Positions 10,316 through 19,545 of a DNA stretch of 64,000 nt are shown one piece after another (positions within the stretch are counted from its first letter, which is position 1; each line of letters begins with the position of its first letter). The notes under the pieces were generated by a model. The model saw nothing but the letters and a program-made list of their open reading frames with translations, was not told the origin of the DNA and searched no databases. This stretch comes from Algoriphagus kandeliae (GTDB lineage Bacteria; Bacteroidota; Bacteroidia; Cytophagales; Cyclobacteriaceae): NCBI RefSeq assembly GCF_004571135.1, contig NZ_SPSB01000004.1, forward strand, positions 124,001 through 188,000, given 5' to 3'. The translations under genes and the position numbers were made by a program.

Positions 10316-11064
10316 GATTCAATAAAATTATAATCGTAGAATGATTTTATACGCCTGTCCTCTGCATGAGGGAATACTTCCTCAAAGGTACCCATTGCTC
10401 TGAATTGACCATCAAGCAAGACCGCCATCCGGTCGCCTGTCATTTTTGCACAGGCCAAGTCATGGGTAATCACAATGGAAGTAGTTTTATATCGCTCCCT
10501 AACCTCATTGATCAGATTATTGATTTCCACACAGGTGATCGGATCCAATCCGGCAGTAGGCTCATCATAAAGCATAATCTCAGGATTGAGAATCAGGGTA
10601 CGCGCAACACCAATTCGTTTTTTCTGACCTCCGGAAAGTTCAGACGGCATTTGGTTGATGGTCTGTGGTAGTCCTACCGCATCCAGCAACTCTTCAATTT
10701 TATATGTGATCTCCTTTTTTGTCAGATTCTTGATGTTTCGAACTAGCGGGAATTCCATGTTTTCCCGTACAGTCATGGAGTCGTACAAAGCTGAATTTTG
10801 AAAAGAAAATCCAATTTTTAGCCGTAAGGCATTCAATTCTTTCTGTGTAAGATTGGAAACTTCTTGCCCCAAAACCTCCATCTGACCCTTATCTTGCTTC
10901 AAAAGGCCAACCATGATTTTGATCAATACGGATTTTCCTGTACCTGATCGACCTAGGACAACCAAATTTTCTTCTCGAAATAGATCCAAGTCAACCCCTT
11001 TCAGGACGTCCAAGTCACCAAAACTTTTGTACAAACCCCTTATTTCAACAACTTTATTTGACAT
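10312..11064 (-). CDS. mlaF: MlaF-like ABC transporter ATPase
   Basis: ATPase of the MCE/Mla-type lipid transport system that keeps outer-membrane asymmetry. The 250-residue protein has Walker A (GRSGTGKSVL), the ABC signature (LSGGQKKRIGVA), Walker B with the catalytic glutamate (IMLYDEPTAGLDP) and the switch histidine (IVITHD). It lies between mlaE (2-base gap) and mlaD (4-base overlap), a tight operon. Confidence 0.93.
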   Translation of the reverse strand: MSNKVVEIRGLYKSFGDLDVLKGVDLDLFREENLVVLGRSGTGKSVLIKIMVGLLKQDKGQMEVLGQEVSNLTQKELNALRLKIGFSFQNSALYDSMTVRENMEFPLVRNIKNLTKKEITYKIEELLDAVGLPQTINQMPSELSGGQKKRIGVARTLILNPEIMLYDEPTAGLDPITCVEINNLINEVRERYKTTSIVITHDLACAKMTGDRMAVLLDGQFRAMGTFEEVFPHAEDRRIKSFYDYNFIES

Positions 11065-11066
11065 GG

Positions 11067-11864
11067 CTACATCCCTCGAATTGCATTTACTACCTGAAGA
11101 ACAAGCAATTCTTCAATAAAGATCAAGAACATGGAAATAACAACTGCTGAATTAGCAGCACGTCCAACCCCTTCGGTTCCTTTCGATGAATGATACCCTT
11201 TATAGCATCCCACTATCCCAATGGTAAATCCAAAAAGAAGTGATTTTAAAACAGAAGACCAGATATCTAAGAAGGAAATTGATTCGAAAATCTGAACGAA
11301 GAAAGTGGAAAGGCTGACCAATTCATTGGCATTGACATTCAGAAAAGACCCGATTAGGGCAACAAAATCTGTGTACATGACCAAAATCGGAATCATTAAG
11401 GTGGTAGCCAAAACTCGGGTAACTACCAAGAATTTGAAGGGATTGGTAGCTGATACTTCCATAGCATCAATTTGCTCTGTCACCTTCATGGAACCAATTT
11501 CGGCACCAATACTGGACCCTACTTTTCCTGCAGCAATCAAAGCCGTCACTAAAGGACCCATTGCTCGAACGACAGCAATAGAAATCAATGAAGGCAACCA
11601 AGAGGTAGCTCCAAATTCCGAAAGAGAAGGCCTGGATTGATTGGTAAATACAATTCCGACAATAAACCCTGTCAATGAAATAAGCGGAAGAGATTCCACT
11701 CCAATCCGGTAACATTGATGAATTACCTCCTTAAATTCATAAGGTGGAAGAAATACCTCTTGCCAAAAACGCCTAACAAAATTCCAGGCATCAGCGAGGC
11801 CTGTGAAAAATTTGTCGATTTTTTTCGAGAGGAAAGGTTTACGGTCGTCTGCTTCTTCAGCCAT
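11067..11864 (-). CDS. mlaE: MlaE-like ABC transporter permease
   Basis: Inner-membrane permease of the MCE/Mla lipid transporter. The 265 residues carry about five hydrophobic segments. The MlaE family pattern is visible: LISLTGFIVGIVF, then a conserved IGAEIGSMKVTEQIDAMEV loop, then the LATTLMIPILVMY helix. It has a charged N-terminal extension of about 45 residues. It is the first gene of the leftward mlaE-mlaF-mlaD operon, with a long AT-rich region upstream that should hold the promoter. Confidence 0.9.
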   Translation of the reverse strand: MAEEADDRKPFLSKKIDKFFTGLADAWNFVRRFWQEVFLPPYEFKEVIHQCYRIGVESLPLISLTGFIVGIVFTNQSRPSLSEFGATSWLPSLISIAVVRAMGPLVTALIAAGKVGSSIGAEIGSMKVTEQIDAMEVSATNPFKFLVVTRVLATTLMIPILVMYTDFVALIGSFLNVNANELVSLSTFFVQIFESISFLDIWSSVLKSLLFGFTIGIVGCYKGYHSSKGTEGVGRAANSAVVISMFLIFIEELLVLQVVNAIRGM

Positions 11865-12481
11865 AGGATGCTAAATCTAAAGAGTTTGGTCTAATTACCC
11901 GCAGGAAGCATTGCAAAGAAAATAAAATAAAAATCAACGACTTCAATATCAGCTTTAAATTTAACGAAACTTTAGCTACCTGAAACAAAATTTTATTCTA
12001 TAACGAGCTTTCGATTAAAATATGATTTCCATCCATTCATGACCATTAAAATAAAAGCTTTCATTAGAGCCATATTCTAGAATTTTGAATTTAATTTTTT
12101 GAATACACTTGTCGAGATAAAGTAAAAAACAAAGAATAACAGCCTTAAGACAATTCAAAATCCCAGGTTTCAGGTCCACTTTCAAGTGGAAAATTTCAGG
12201 ATTATTAGAGGAAAAATTTACTTCAATTTCCCTCTAAAATGAGTCTTAAAATTTAACCCAAAATTGATCCACTTGAGACCGCTTTATACCTAGAAAAAAG
12301 AAAAGAATTTTGACTTGAAATATAGATTTTGACCCTTGTTCAAAATCGATTTATTAGTTAGAAATTGGGGCTAAAATTCATCACGAATTTTGGACTTGAT
12401 ATTTCGAATCAAGAGGCAAAAATTCGGACCAAAATAGAAATGAAAAATCAGTCTTGTTCTCACCTTTCAAGGGAACAAAAT
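11865..12481. other. 617-base AT-rich gap without a convincing gene
   Basis: The gap lies between mlaE and the response regulator, both leftward. It must contain the mlaE promoter and the end of the regulator transcript. I see scattered AT-rich stretches and a small inverted repeat (AAAATTC/GAATTTT near 12372-12390), but no open frame with family features, RNA gene or clear terminator. Confidence 0.5.
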
Positions 12482-12844
12482 TTACTGATTTAAGACCTCC
12501 AAAATCTGAGCAAATCCCGACTCATTCAAAGGCTTTTCGAGGAGAAGTTTTACCTGAGAAAATTGCACCTTTTTTTGACTGTCTTCAGGTGAAATATTGC
12601 TGGTCAAAAAGACCAAGGGAGCATTCGAAAAAGTACTGATTTCAGCAGCAAAATCCCATCCGGATTCAGTCTCTAAATTCAAATCTGAAATGATTAATTC
12701 AACAGGATTTTGAGACAACCATGTCTTGGCCGCTTGGGCATTTTCAAAAAACTCATAGTCCCAATTTGGAAGATGCAACTGAAATAACTTCCGCATTAAA
12801 AGATGCTGAATTCGATCGTCGTCTAAAAATAGTAATCGAGGCAT
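12482..12844 (-). CDS. single-domain response regulator
   Basis: A CheY-like receiver of 120 residues with no output domain. It has the acidic pocket (D8-D10 in FLDDDRIQ), phosphoacceptor Asp54 in IISDLN, the switch Thr81 in FLTSN and the conserved Lys104 in LEKP. It is therefore a complete, likely phosphorylatable receiver. No histidine kinase is nearby, so it is an orphan regulator or phosphorelay intermediate. It stands alone between two AT-rich gaps. Confidence 0.85.
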   Translation of the reverse strand: MPRLLFLDDDRIQHLLMRKLFQLHLPNWDYEFFENAQAAKTWLSQNPVELIISDLNLETESGWDFAAEISTFSNAPLVFLTSNISPEDSQKKVQFSQVKLLLEKPLNESGFAQILEVLNQ

Positions 12845-13220
12845 AAGTTCTAGTTACTTGATTTTACTGAGCTTTTGAAAAATAAATACCAGATAGAATT
12901 TTCAATGGTTAAAAATATCTCGAAATACTAAAAAGGGGAATTTTTAAATGAAAGTTTTATTTTTAGTCTATCCTAAATTTTTTAGCCTAACAAAATTTTG
13001 AGAGTCCTAAAATCAATATATTTAATTTTAAATCAATTAGTTAAGATTCATTTATTAAATTATTTTCTAATTAAAAATTATAGCAAATCTTTTTCTTAAA
13101 AATCATTCTTTGGAAGACTCCCCTATCTCCTATTTCAAGTTTCGGGCCAGAAAAAAGGAGACTCAATCACGATAGATTTTACCTATATGTAAGTATTTTG
13201 CATGCATAAACAGAATTCTT
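12845..13220. other. 376-base AT-rich divergent promoter region
   Basis: The region between the leftward response regulator and the rightward DUF389 gene is very AT-rich (strongest around 12945-13095). It should hold promoters for both, but I cannot fix either one. No open frame or RNA gene is supported. Confidence 0.45.
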
Positions 13221-14600
13221 ATGATGGAGCAAACAGCCCCGAAAAAAAGACAAGGAAGTCAGTTAATCCGTTTTTTGATTTACCTCCGAGACCGCTTTGA
13301 TTTACACGAGGGAAAGGAAGATGAACTTGATACCATAGAGTACATCCGGAAAAATGTAGAGTTCAAAGGTGCCAATTTATGGATCCTCATCTTTGCCATT
13401 TTTGTGGCTTCCATAGGTCTCAATGTAAACTCCACCGCTGTCATTATTGGTGCCATGTTGATCTCCCCTTTGATGGGTCCAATCATGGGAATTGGGCTAG
13501 CTGCAGGCATCAATGATTTTGAGTTATTGAAACGCTCTTTGCGCAATTTGGGAGTGGCTGTTTTCATAGCGATTTTGACCTCTTCGATTTACTTCTTTTT
13601 TACTCCTTTGGACGATGCTCAATCCGAACTTTTGGCACGAACAGAACCGACCATTTGGGACGTGCTGATTGCCCTATTCGGAGGCCTTGCCGGGATCGTC
13701 GCTGGCTCCCGAAAAGAGAAGAGTAATGCCATCCCCGGAGTGGCTATCGCGACCGCTTTGATGCCCCCTCTTTGTACCGCAGGATACGGCTTGGCCACCA
13801 TGAATTTTTATTACTTTTTTGGAGCCTTTTATCTCTTCTTTATCAACTCGGTTTTCATCTCTCTTTCGACCTATTTGATCGTCCGATTTATGAAGTTTCC
13901 AAAGAAGGAATTCATGGATGAAAAAAAGGAAAAAAGAGTTCAAACCTACATCACACTTTTCACGTTACTGACAATCATTCCTAGTGTCTACCTAGCCTAT
14001 GGGATAGTAGTTCGAACACTCTGGCAGGAGCAAGCTAGAAGATTCATTCAGGTTGAAATGAAGTTCCCTCGTACCCAGGTTTTAAATTCCAATTTCAATT
14101 ATTCCAGCAATCCACCACAAATCGAAGTGATGCTGATTGGAGAAGAATTGGATCAGGAGATTTTGGAAATCACCAAATCCAAAGCAGCTGATTATAATTT
14201 GGGTGGAACGGAAATCATTATCCAGCAAAGCGGCAATTCCTCTACCGACCTCAACGTGCTTCGATCAGATATTCTCAAAGATCTCTATGAGCGAAATGAA
14301 GAAGTCATCAGAAATAAGGACGAACGGATCGCACTATTGGAGGAAGAAGTAGCCAATTATGGACAAATCCGGGCTTTGGGTCCTGAAATTGCCCAAGAAG
14401 CAAAGATAAACCATCCTAATTTGCGTAAATTCACCCTAAACCGGACGGTATTAAGTGATTTGGAAAAAGCCCAAACTGATACGCTTCTAATGGCTTTTGC
14501 GGAATTTACCAGGAAACCAAATACAGCAGAAACAAATAGATTGCTCAATTGGCTAAAAGTCAGGACCAAATCCGATACAGTTGCCCTTATCCTTAAATAA
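13221..14600 (+). CDS. DUF389 membrane protein
   Basis: The DUF389 family has no firmly established function. The N-terminal half (about residues 45-260) holds six or more membrane helices with the family core: NLWILIFAIFVASIGL, then NSTAVIIGAMLISPLMGP, then GIATALMPPLCTAGYG-like segments. The C-terminal half (about 275-459) is soluble with a coiled-coil-like stretch (KDERIALLEEEVANYG). Two adjacent ATGs at 13221 and 13224 can start it. It is followed after 6 bases by the YciI-like gene, so the two are probably one transcript. Confidence 0.8.
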   Translation: MMEQTAPKKRQGSQLIRFLIYLRDRFDLHEGKEDELDTIEYIRKNVEFKGANLWILIFAIFVASIGLNVNSTAVIIGAMLISPLMGPIMGIGLAAGINDFELLKRSLRNLGVAVFIAILTSSIYFFFTPLDDAQSELLARTEPTIWDVLIALFGGLAGIVAGSRKEKSNAIPGVAIATALMPPLCTAGYGLATMNFYYFFGAFYLFFINSVFISLSTYLIVRFMKFPKKEFMDEKKEKRVQTYITLFTLLTIIPSVYLAYGIVVRTLWQEQARRFIQVEMKFPRTQVLNSNFNYSSNPPQIEVMLIGEELDQEILEITKSKAADYNLGGTEIIIQQSGNSSTDLNVLRSDILKDLYERNEEVIRNKDERIALLEEEVANYGQIRALGPEIAQEAKINHPNLRKFTLNRTVLSDLEKAQTDTLLMAFAEFTRKPNTAETNRLLNWLKVRTKSDTVALILK

Positions 14601-14606
14601 TACTCT

Positions 14607-15062
14607 ATGAAGACACTTTATCTTAGCTTTTTCCTTTTCCTAGCAGGTATCGGAGGAGCTTTCGCACAAAACCCGGATTTTGATCAAGAATTAGCCACCA
14701 AACTCGGTGCTGATGATTACGGGATGAAAAAATACGTGATTGCATTCCTTTACCGAGGCGACCGTGTTAATGAATACAGTGCTGAAGAACGTGCTAAACT
14801 ACAGCAAGGTCACCTAGCCAATATCAACAAATTGGCAGAAGAGGGGAAAATGGTCCTAGCAGGTCCCTTCTTTGGGAATGAAGATTTACGGGGTTTGTTC
14901 TTTTTCAATGTGGAGTCACTCGAAGAAGCTCAAAAACTTACCGAAAGTGATCCTTCCATACAGGCAGGGGTTTTGAAAATGGTACTGAAAGAATGGTACG
15001 GTTCAGCAGCCCTTCCTTTATTACTTGAACTTCATTCAAAAATTCAAAAAGAGGATATTTAG
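14607..15062 (+). CDS. exported YciI-like protein
   Basis: A 151-residue protein with a cleavable signal peptide (hydrophobic residues 4-20 ending GGAFAQ), then a YciI-like ferredoxin-fold domain. The family core is visible: a beta strand (YVIAFLYRGD), a helix with HLANINKLAEEGKMVLAGPF, and ESDPSIQAGVLK near the end. YciI domains are suspected small-molecule enzymes, but their reaction is unclear. It follows the DUF389 gene by 6 bases. Confidence 0.75.
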   Translation: MKTLYLSFFLFLAGIGGAFAQNPDFDQELATKLGADDYGMKKYVIAFLYRGDRVNEYSAEERAKLQQGHLANINKLAEEGKMVLAGPFFGNEDLRGLFFFNVESLEEAQKLTESDPSIQAGVLKMVLKEWYGSAALPLLLELHSKIQKEDI

Positions 15063-15144
15063 CCCTCATTTGGCATATTTTTATTACCTAATTTTCTTAG
15101 GTATATAATCTTTTTATATATTTGGGCATTGATGCTATTTTGCT

Positions 15145-15492
15145 ATGTCCAACAATAATCTTATCAAAGGAAGCCTTCAAACCATTATCCTCAAACTTCT
15201 AGAGGAAAATGATAAAATGTATGGCTACGAAATCACCCAAAAAGTCAAGGAATTGACTGCAGGTGAAATCAAAATTACAGAGGGGGCCCTATACCCCGCC
15301 CTGCACAAATTGGAGGCGGAAGGCCTGCTCACCACAGAAATCCAGCAAGTAGATAATCGCGTTCGGAAATATTACAGTTTGACCAAATCCGGAAAAAAGG
15401 AAGTAAGCTCCAAACTTGCCGAGCTACAGGCTTTTGTGGAGAATATGCAACGTATCATTAATCCAGGCTTAAATCCTGATTTGAAATTCTAA
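15145..15492 (+). CDS. PadR-family transcriptional regulator
   Basis: A small winged-helix regulator of 115 residues. The family pattern is complete: LKGSLQTIILKLLEE-type first helix, DKMYGYEI, then GALYPALHKLEAEGLL, and the wing (RVRKYYSLTKSGKKEV). Such proteins usually repress neighbouring membrane or efflux genes. The next gene, 13 bases on, encodes a membrane protein with a soluble N-terminal helical part, a common PadR partner arrangement. That it is the target is inferred. Confidence 0.88.
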   Translation: MSNNNLIKGSLQTIILKLLEENDKMYGYEITQKVKELTAGEIKITEGALYPALHKLEAEGLLTTEIQQVDNRVRKYYSLTKSGKKEVSSKLAELQAFVENMQRIINPGLNPDLKF

Positions 15493-15505
15493 TTTTTCAA
15501 TCTAA

Positions 15506-16192
15506 ATGAGAAAGCTAAACGCATCCGAACTTCAGGCTGTCCAACAATCCATTCTTAAGAAAGAGATTTATGCGGTTGAGTTACTCGGAGAAATTTATGA
15601 CCACTACCTCAGTCATCTGGAAAATCTGCCGGAAGAAAAATTCGACGAGGAATTAGAGGCATTAGATCAAAAATGGACTTATGCCTACTGCCATAAAATT
15701 CAGAGTGAGCTCAACAAGAATATTCAAAAATCCATCCGCTCTACGCAATGGACCTTGATCAAAAGCTACTTCTCTTGGCCTAAAATGGCCTTCACACTCG
15801 CTTTGGTTGGGATTTTGACCCTATTGGTAAATATACTGACTTGGAAGATGCAGGTCATTATCCTTTTTTTGGTTCCTTTGGTTTATTTGGTGGGTTTTAT
15901 GCTTTATATCACTTACAGGTCACGTAAAAAAACCAAAGCCATTCGAACACTTTTTGGAAATTCGGGAATCAGGGTAAGATCAGTCTTTAGCAATCATTTT
16001 ACTTCCTATTTGACGCTTCCTCTTCACTTCTACAATGTATTCCTTAACCTTCCCCGGGTTTTTGGATTGGATAAGCTAGTCCCTGATTATTTGGTGAATT
16101 ATCTCTCTGTCACTTGTTGCTTTATTGTGGTGATCCATTCCCTGAGTAGCTATGAAGCTTGGAAACTGAAATCAAAATCAGCCTTTGTATGA
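15506..16192 (+). CDS. PadR-associated membrane protein of unknown function
   Basis: The 228-residue protein has a soluble acidic helical N-terminus (about residues 1-85). About four membrane helices follow (near 92-112, 115-137, 170-190 and 200-215), with a basic loop RSRKKTKAIR between. The layout recalls the HAAS/DUF1700-like proteins encoded after PadR regulators, but I see no diagnostic motif. It is 13 bases after the PadR gene, an operon. Probably an envelope or signalling component controlled by PadR. Confidence 0.6.
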   Translation: MRKLNASELQAVQQSILKKEIYAVELLGEIYDHYLSHLENLPEEKFDEELEALDQKWTYAYCHKIQSELNKNIQKSIRSTQWTLIKSYFSWPKMAFTLALVGILTLLVNILTWKMQVIILFLVPLVYLVGFMLYITYRSRKKTKAIRTLFGNSGIRVRSVFSNHFTSYLTLPLHFYNVFLNLPRVFGLDKLVPDYLVNYLSVTCCFIVVIHSLSSYEAWKLKSKSAFV

Positions 16193-16280
16193 AATTGACC
16201 CAAAACATGTGCTATTTTAGTTCTTAGTAGAATCAAAGAATACTTCACAATGCCATAACCTTCTTCCCATCTTTTTTACC

Positions 16281-16288
16281 TACCTTTG
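16281..16288 (+). promoter_or_regulatory. -7 element for typA
   Basis: TACCTTTG matches the TAnnTTTG Bacteroidota -7 motif and is 20 bases before the typA ATG at 16309, implying a very short leader. Confidence 0.5.
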
Positions 16289-16308
16289 CGGCTTGAAAAA
16301 CGCAGAGC

Positions 16309-18114
16309 ATGCAGAATATCAGAAATATCGCGATTATCGCACACGTTGACCACGGAAAAACTACCCTAGTCGACAAAATCATCCACGCTTCCAAAATCTT
16401 CCGGGAAAATCAGCAATTCGATGATTTGATCCTGGATAACAATGACTTGGAGCGGGAAAGAGGGATTACCATCCTTTCGAAAAACGTATCTGTCCGATAC
16501 AAGGACACCAAAATCAATATCATTGACACCCCAGGTCACGCCGACTTCGGAGGAGAAGTAGAGCGCGTATTGAAAATGGCCGATGGGGTGATTCTCCTAG
16601 TTGATGCTTTTGAAGGCCCAATGCCTCAAACCCGATTTGTATTGGGAAAAGCACTTTCACTAGGCTTGACTCCAATCGTGGTAGTCAATAAAGTAGACAA
16701 AGAAAATTGCCGTCCGGATGAGGTTCACGAAGCCGTATTCGACTTGATGTTCAATTTGGACGCTACTGAAGAGCAATTGGAATTCCATACACTCTATGGT
16801 TCAGCCAAGCAAAACTGGATGGGACCGGATTGGAAAAACCCAACAGACTCTATTCTTCCTTTGCTGGACGCCATCTTGGAATACATCCCTTCTCCAAAAA
16901 TTGAAGAAGGAACTTTGCAGATGCAGATCACTTCCTTGGATTACTCCAACTTTGTTGGTCGAATCGCTATCGGTAGAGTAAAAAGAGGAACTGTTTCCGA
17001 AGGTCAGCAAATTGCCCTTTGCAAAGCAGACGGTAGCATCAAAAAGATGCGAGTAAAAGAACTGCATACCTTCGAAGGATTAGGCAAAAACAAAGTTCAG
17101 ACTGTTCAGGCAGGTGATATCTGTGCGATTACTGGATTGGAAGATTTCGAAATCGGCGATACTGTTGCTGATGTGGAAAAGCCAGAACCGCTTCCACGAA
17201 TCGCGATCGATGAGCCAACCATGAACATGCTCTTCACGATCAACAACTCTCCTTTCTTTGGTAAAGAAGGCAAGTTTGTGACTTCCCGTCACCTACGGGA
17301 TCGCTTGATGAAGGAGATGGAAAAAAACCTGGCACTTCGCGTAGAGCCTACTGATTCAGAAGATAAGTTTATCGTATATGGACGAGGAATTCTTCACTTG
17401 TCTGTTTTGATCGAAACCATGCGTCGGGAAGGCTATGAACTACAAGTGGGGCAACCTCAGGTAATCTTCAAGGAAATTGATGGTGTACAGTGTGAGCCTA
17501 TTGAAACCTTGGTAGTAGACGTACCTCAGGAAACAGCTGGAAAAGTAATCGAATTAGCTACTCAGCGAAAAGGTGAACTTTTGGTGATGGAGCCTAAAGG
17601 CGATTTGCAGCACTTGGAGTTCAAAATTCCTTCCAGAGGTTTGATCGGTTTGAGAAATAACGTCTTGACAGCTACTCAAGGAGAAGCCATCATGAACCAC
17701 CGGTTCTCAGCATATGAGCCTTTCAAAGGCCCTATCCCAGGCCGAATCAACGGTTCCTTGATCTCTATGGAAGGCGGACAGTGTACTGCGTATGCGATTG
17801 ATAAACTTCAGGATAGAGGTATTTTCTTTATCGAGCCAGGAGATGAATTGTACACAGGTCAGGTAATCGGTGAACACTCTCGAGACAATGACTTGGTGGT
17901 GAATGTTCAAAAAGGAAAGAAACTAACCAACATGCGTGCCTCAGGTTCTGATGATAATACCCGTATTGCTCCGCCAAAACGATTCTCCTTGGAAGAAGCC
18001 ATGGAATACATCCAAAAAGATGAATACTTGGAAATCACGCCAAAAAATATCCGAATGAGAAAGATCTATTTGGATGAAAATGAAAGAGCTAGAATGGCTA
18101 AGAAAGAAGCATAG
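16309..18114 (+). CDS. typA: ribosome-associated GTPase TypA/BipA
   Basis: Translational GTPase that acts in late 50S ribosome assembly and stress adaptation. All G motifs are present: G1 AHVDHGKTTLVD, G2 ERERGITI, G3 DTPGHADFGGEV, G4 NKVDK. The EF-G-like domains and the TypA-specific C-terminal domain (MEGGQCTAYAIDKLQDRG, then GEHSRDNDLVVNV) follow. At 601 residues the length is typical. It is monocistronic, with a short leader and a strong terminator. Confidence 0.96.
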   Translation: MQNIRNIAIIAHVDHGKTTLVDKIIHASKIFRENQQFDDLILDNNDLERERGITILSKNVSVRYKDTKINIIDTPGHADFGGEVERVLKMADGVILLVDAFEGPMPQTRFVLGKALSLGLTPIVVVNKVDKENCRPDEVHEAVFDLMFNLDATEEQLEFHTLYGSAKQNWMGPDWKNPTDSILPLLDAILEYIPSPKIEEGTLQMQITSLDYSNFVGRIAIGRVKRGTVSEGQQIALCKADGSIKKMRVKELHTFEGLGKNKVQTVQAGDICAITGLEDFEIGDTVADVEKPEPLPRIAIDEPTMNMLFTINNSPFFGKEGKFVTSRHLRDRLMKEMEKNLALRVEPTDSEDKFIVYGRGILHLSVLIETMRREGYELQVGQPQVIFKEIDGVQCEPIETLVVDVPQETAGKVIELATQRKGELLVMEPKGDLQHLEFKIPSRGLIGLRNNVLTATQGEAIMNHRFSAYEPFKGPIPGRINGSLISMEGGQCTAYAIDKLQDRGIFFIEPGDELYTGQVIGEHSRDNDLVVNVQKGKKLTNMRASGSDDNTRIAPPKRFSLEEAMEYIQKDEYLEITPKNIRMRKIYLDENERARMAKKEA

Positions 18115-18150
18115 CTAAGTAGCAAGTAGCTAGTATCAAGTATCAAGATT

Positions 18151-18188
18151 GACCCCGAAGGTTTTGCAACCTTTGGGGTCTTTTTTTT
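18151..18188 (+). terminator. rho-independent terminator of typA
   Basis: A 12-bp perfect stem, GACCCCGAAGGT against ACCTTTGGGGTC (one G-T pair allowed), with a short TTTGCA loop followed by eight T. It lies about 35 bases after the typA stop and directly follows a 25-base sequence that recurs before the purH and hicB terminators. Confidence 0.92.
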
Positions 18189-18200
18189 GGGTGGCTAGCC

Positions 18201-18306
18201 GCTGTGAGTGTCTTCACTCACAGCCATCAAGATTTCGGCATGCGTGCGTGTCCCCACGCACGGATTAACTCCCCTCATTTGCCCCCGTGCGTGTCCTCAC
18301 GCACGG
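18201..18306. repeat. three similar stem-loops with TCNN loops
   Basis: Three short perfect palindromes lie in 106 bases: 18201-18224 (10-bp stem GCTGTGAGTG, loop TCTT), 18243-18262 (8-bp stem CGTGCGTG, loop TCCC) and 18285-18306 (9-bp stem CCGTGCGTG, loop TCCT). They share the order GTGNGTG-TCNN-CACNCAC. They have no T-run, so they are not terminators. Confidence 0.8.
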
Positions 18307-18891
18307 TTTAATTTTCCATTGTTTACATCCCAGCTATCAACATTTCCAATGTGAGCATTCAAACCGCGTCAAAAAGATCGAAAGGCTCGGATTTGAATTT
18401 CAGCGATTTGAAAGAACTGCGAGAGCAATATCCTGAAAGCAGCAAAAGATTCATCACACAATCTTTTAGTGGATTAAAAAATTTCACTATTTTCAATGGA
18501 CTTTTAAATCAATAGGGATTTTCACCTTTTTAGACCATGAGTACAAGAAGCATTATTCTTAGTCAAGACACTTATTTGAAAGGCACAGTTAGGCTACCCA
18601 CTTCATTAGAGAAAGATGTACCTATGCTTCATTCAGGATTTTTTTCCGGGAATAAAGCAGTAAAACGATAGAATACTTCACGCATGTATTCCAAAAGAGC
18701 CTGGAGAAAGTAAAAAGTCCATTTGATGATTTATAAAAAAATAAACCCCACAATTCTTAAAGCTTTATGGCGCTTAGCCACCCAAAACAGAACACTATCC
18801 GCCATTTTATGGCGCAAATAAGTAAGTTGGCAGTAAGCAAGTGTACTACTGCCTGAAAATATAAATCCAAAAAAGCGCAACCTTATTTATT
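18307..18891. other. gap with short open frames, no supported gene
   Basis: This 585-base stretch holds a 54-codon frame starting with GTG at 18351 (stop 18513-18515) and a 44-codon frame starting with ATG at 18537 (stop 18669-18671). Neither shows a recognisable domain. They read like coding relics rather than working genes. The segment TTATGGCGC occurs twice (near 18768 and 18808), and a GTTGGCAGT at 18826-18834 is matched by an inverted copy after the next gene. Confidence 0.45.
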
Positions 18892-19329
18892 ATGAAACAA
18901 ATAACTTTAATACTTCTATTTTTTATACCATACAATTCTATATCTCAAATAAAGAATGATTCAATTGCAATCACACAAGTTTTAAAAAAAACTTATGAGG
19001 CATTAGGCAATTATGATGTCCAAAGCTATCTGGAAAACTGTACAGAGGACTACTTATTGATAGAAAATGGCGATTATATTTGGACGCTTGACCAAGAAAT
19101 TGAACACTTTAAAAAGAATCAACATCTTGATATTATCAGAAAGGACAGATTCAAAATCCATACATTAAAAATAGTCGATGATTTTGCTTATATCGTGTAT
19201 GATTTACGGTCTGAAATGGAGAAGAATAATTTGGTTAGAAAATTTCATTGGGTAGAAAGTTCTGTTTTGAGAAAGGTTGAAGAAAAATGGAAAGTTGCAT
19301 TAATCCATTCAACAAAAATTGAAGACTAA
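18892..19329 (+). CDS. exported SnoaL/NTF2-like (DUF4440-type) protein
   Basis: The 145-residue protein has a signal peptide (residues 1-19, ending NSISQ) and one NTF2-fold domain. The pattern is a helix with VLKKTYEALGNYDVQSYLENCTED, central strands, and the last strand GKW-like EEKWKVALIHSTKIED, typical of SnoaL/DUF4440 proteins. No catalytic role can be read. It is AT-rich relative to its neighbours. It is bracketed by a 9-bp inverted repeat (18826-18834 and 19336-19344) and followed by a strongly folded sequence, so it may be a mobile gene cassette. Confidence 0.65.
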   Translation: MKQITLILLFFIPYNSISQIKNDSIAITQVLKKTYEALGNYDVQSYLENCTEDYLLIENGDYIWTLDQEIEHFKKNQHLDIIRKDRFKIHTLKIVDDFAYIVYDLRSEMEKNNLVRKFHWVESSVLRKVEEKWKVALIHSTKIED

Positions 19330-19335
19330 AAGCCA

Positions 19336-19423
19336 ACTGCCAACAATGAATAACCGCAATTACGGCGGATTCGACTACGTCCGAATCCACTCGGAATTGC
19401 TAACGTCTGTGCCAAACCGAAAA
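19336..19423. repeat. attC-like folded sequence after the NTF2-like gene
   Basis: Immediately after the stop is ACTGCCAAC (19336-19344). A nested palindrome follows: outer arms GCAATT (19356-19361) and AATTGC (19395-19400), inner arms GGATTCG (19367-19373) and CGAATCC (19382-19388), with small bulges. GCTAACG follows (19399-19405). A structured, imperfect palindrome directly 3' of a small orphan gene resembles an integron attC site, but canonical RYYYAAC/GTTRRRY ends are not exact and no integron integrase is in view. Confidence 0.4.
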
Positions 19424-19545
19424 TTAACGCATATAAACCCGTAACGGACGGTTATACTAACCGTTTCGTAGCGATCTACCAAAAAAGCAGATAAATAATA
19501 ACAGACAATACTAATACAATAAAAAAACTTTTACCCGCATCCGTA

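Noticed and set aside
12454-12639. 60-codon rightward frame opposite the response regulator
   Set aside because: It is the antisense shadow of a well-conserved receiver domain.
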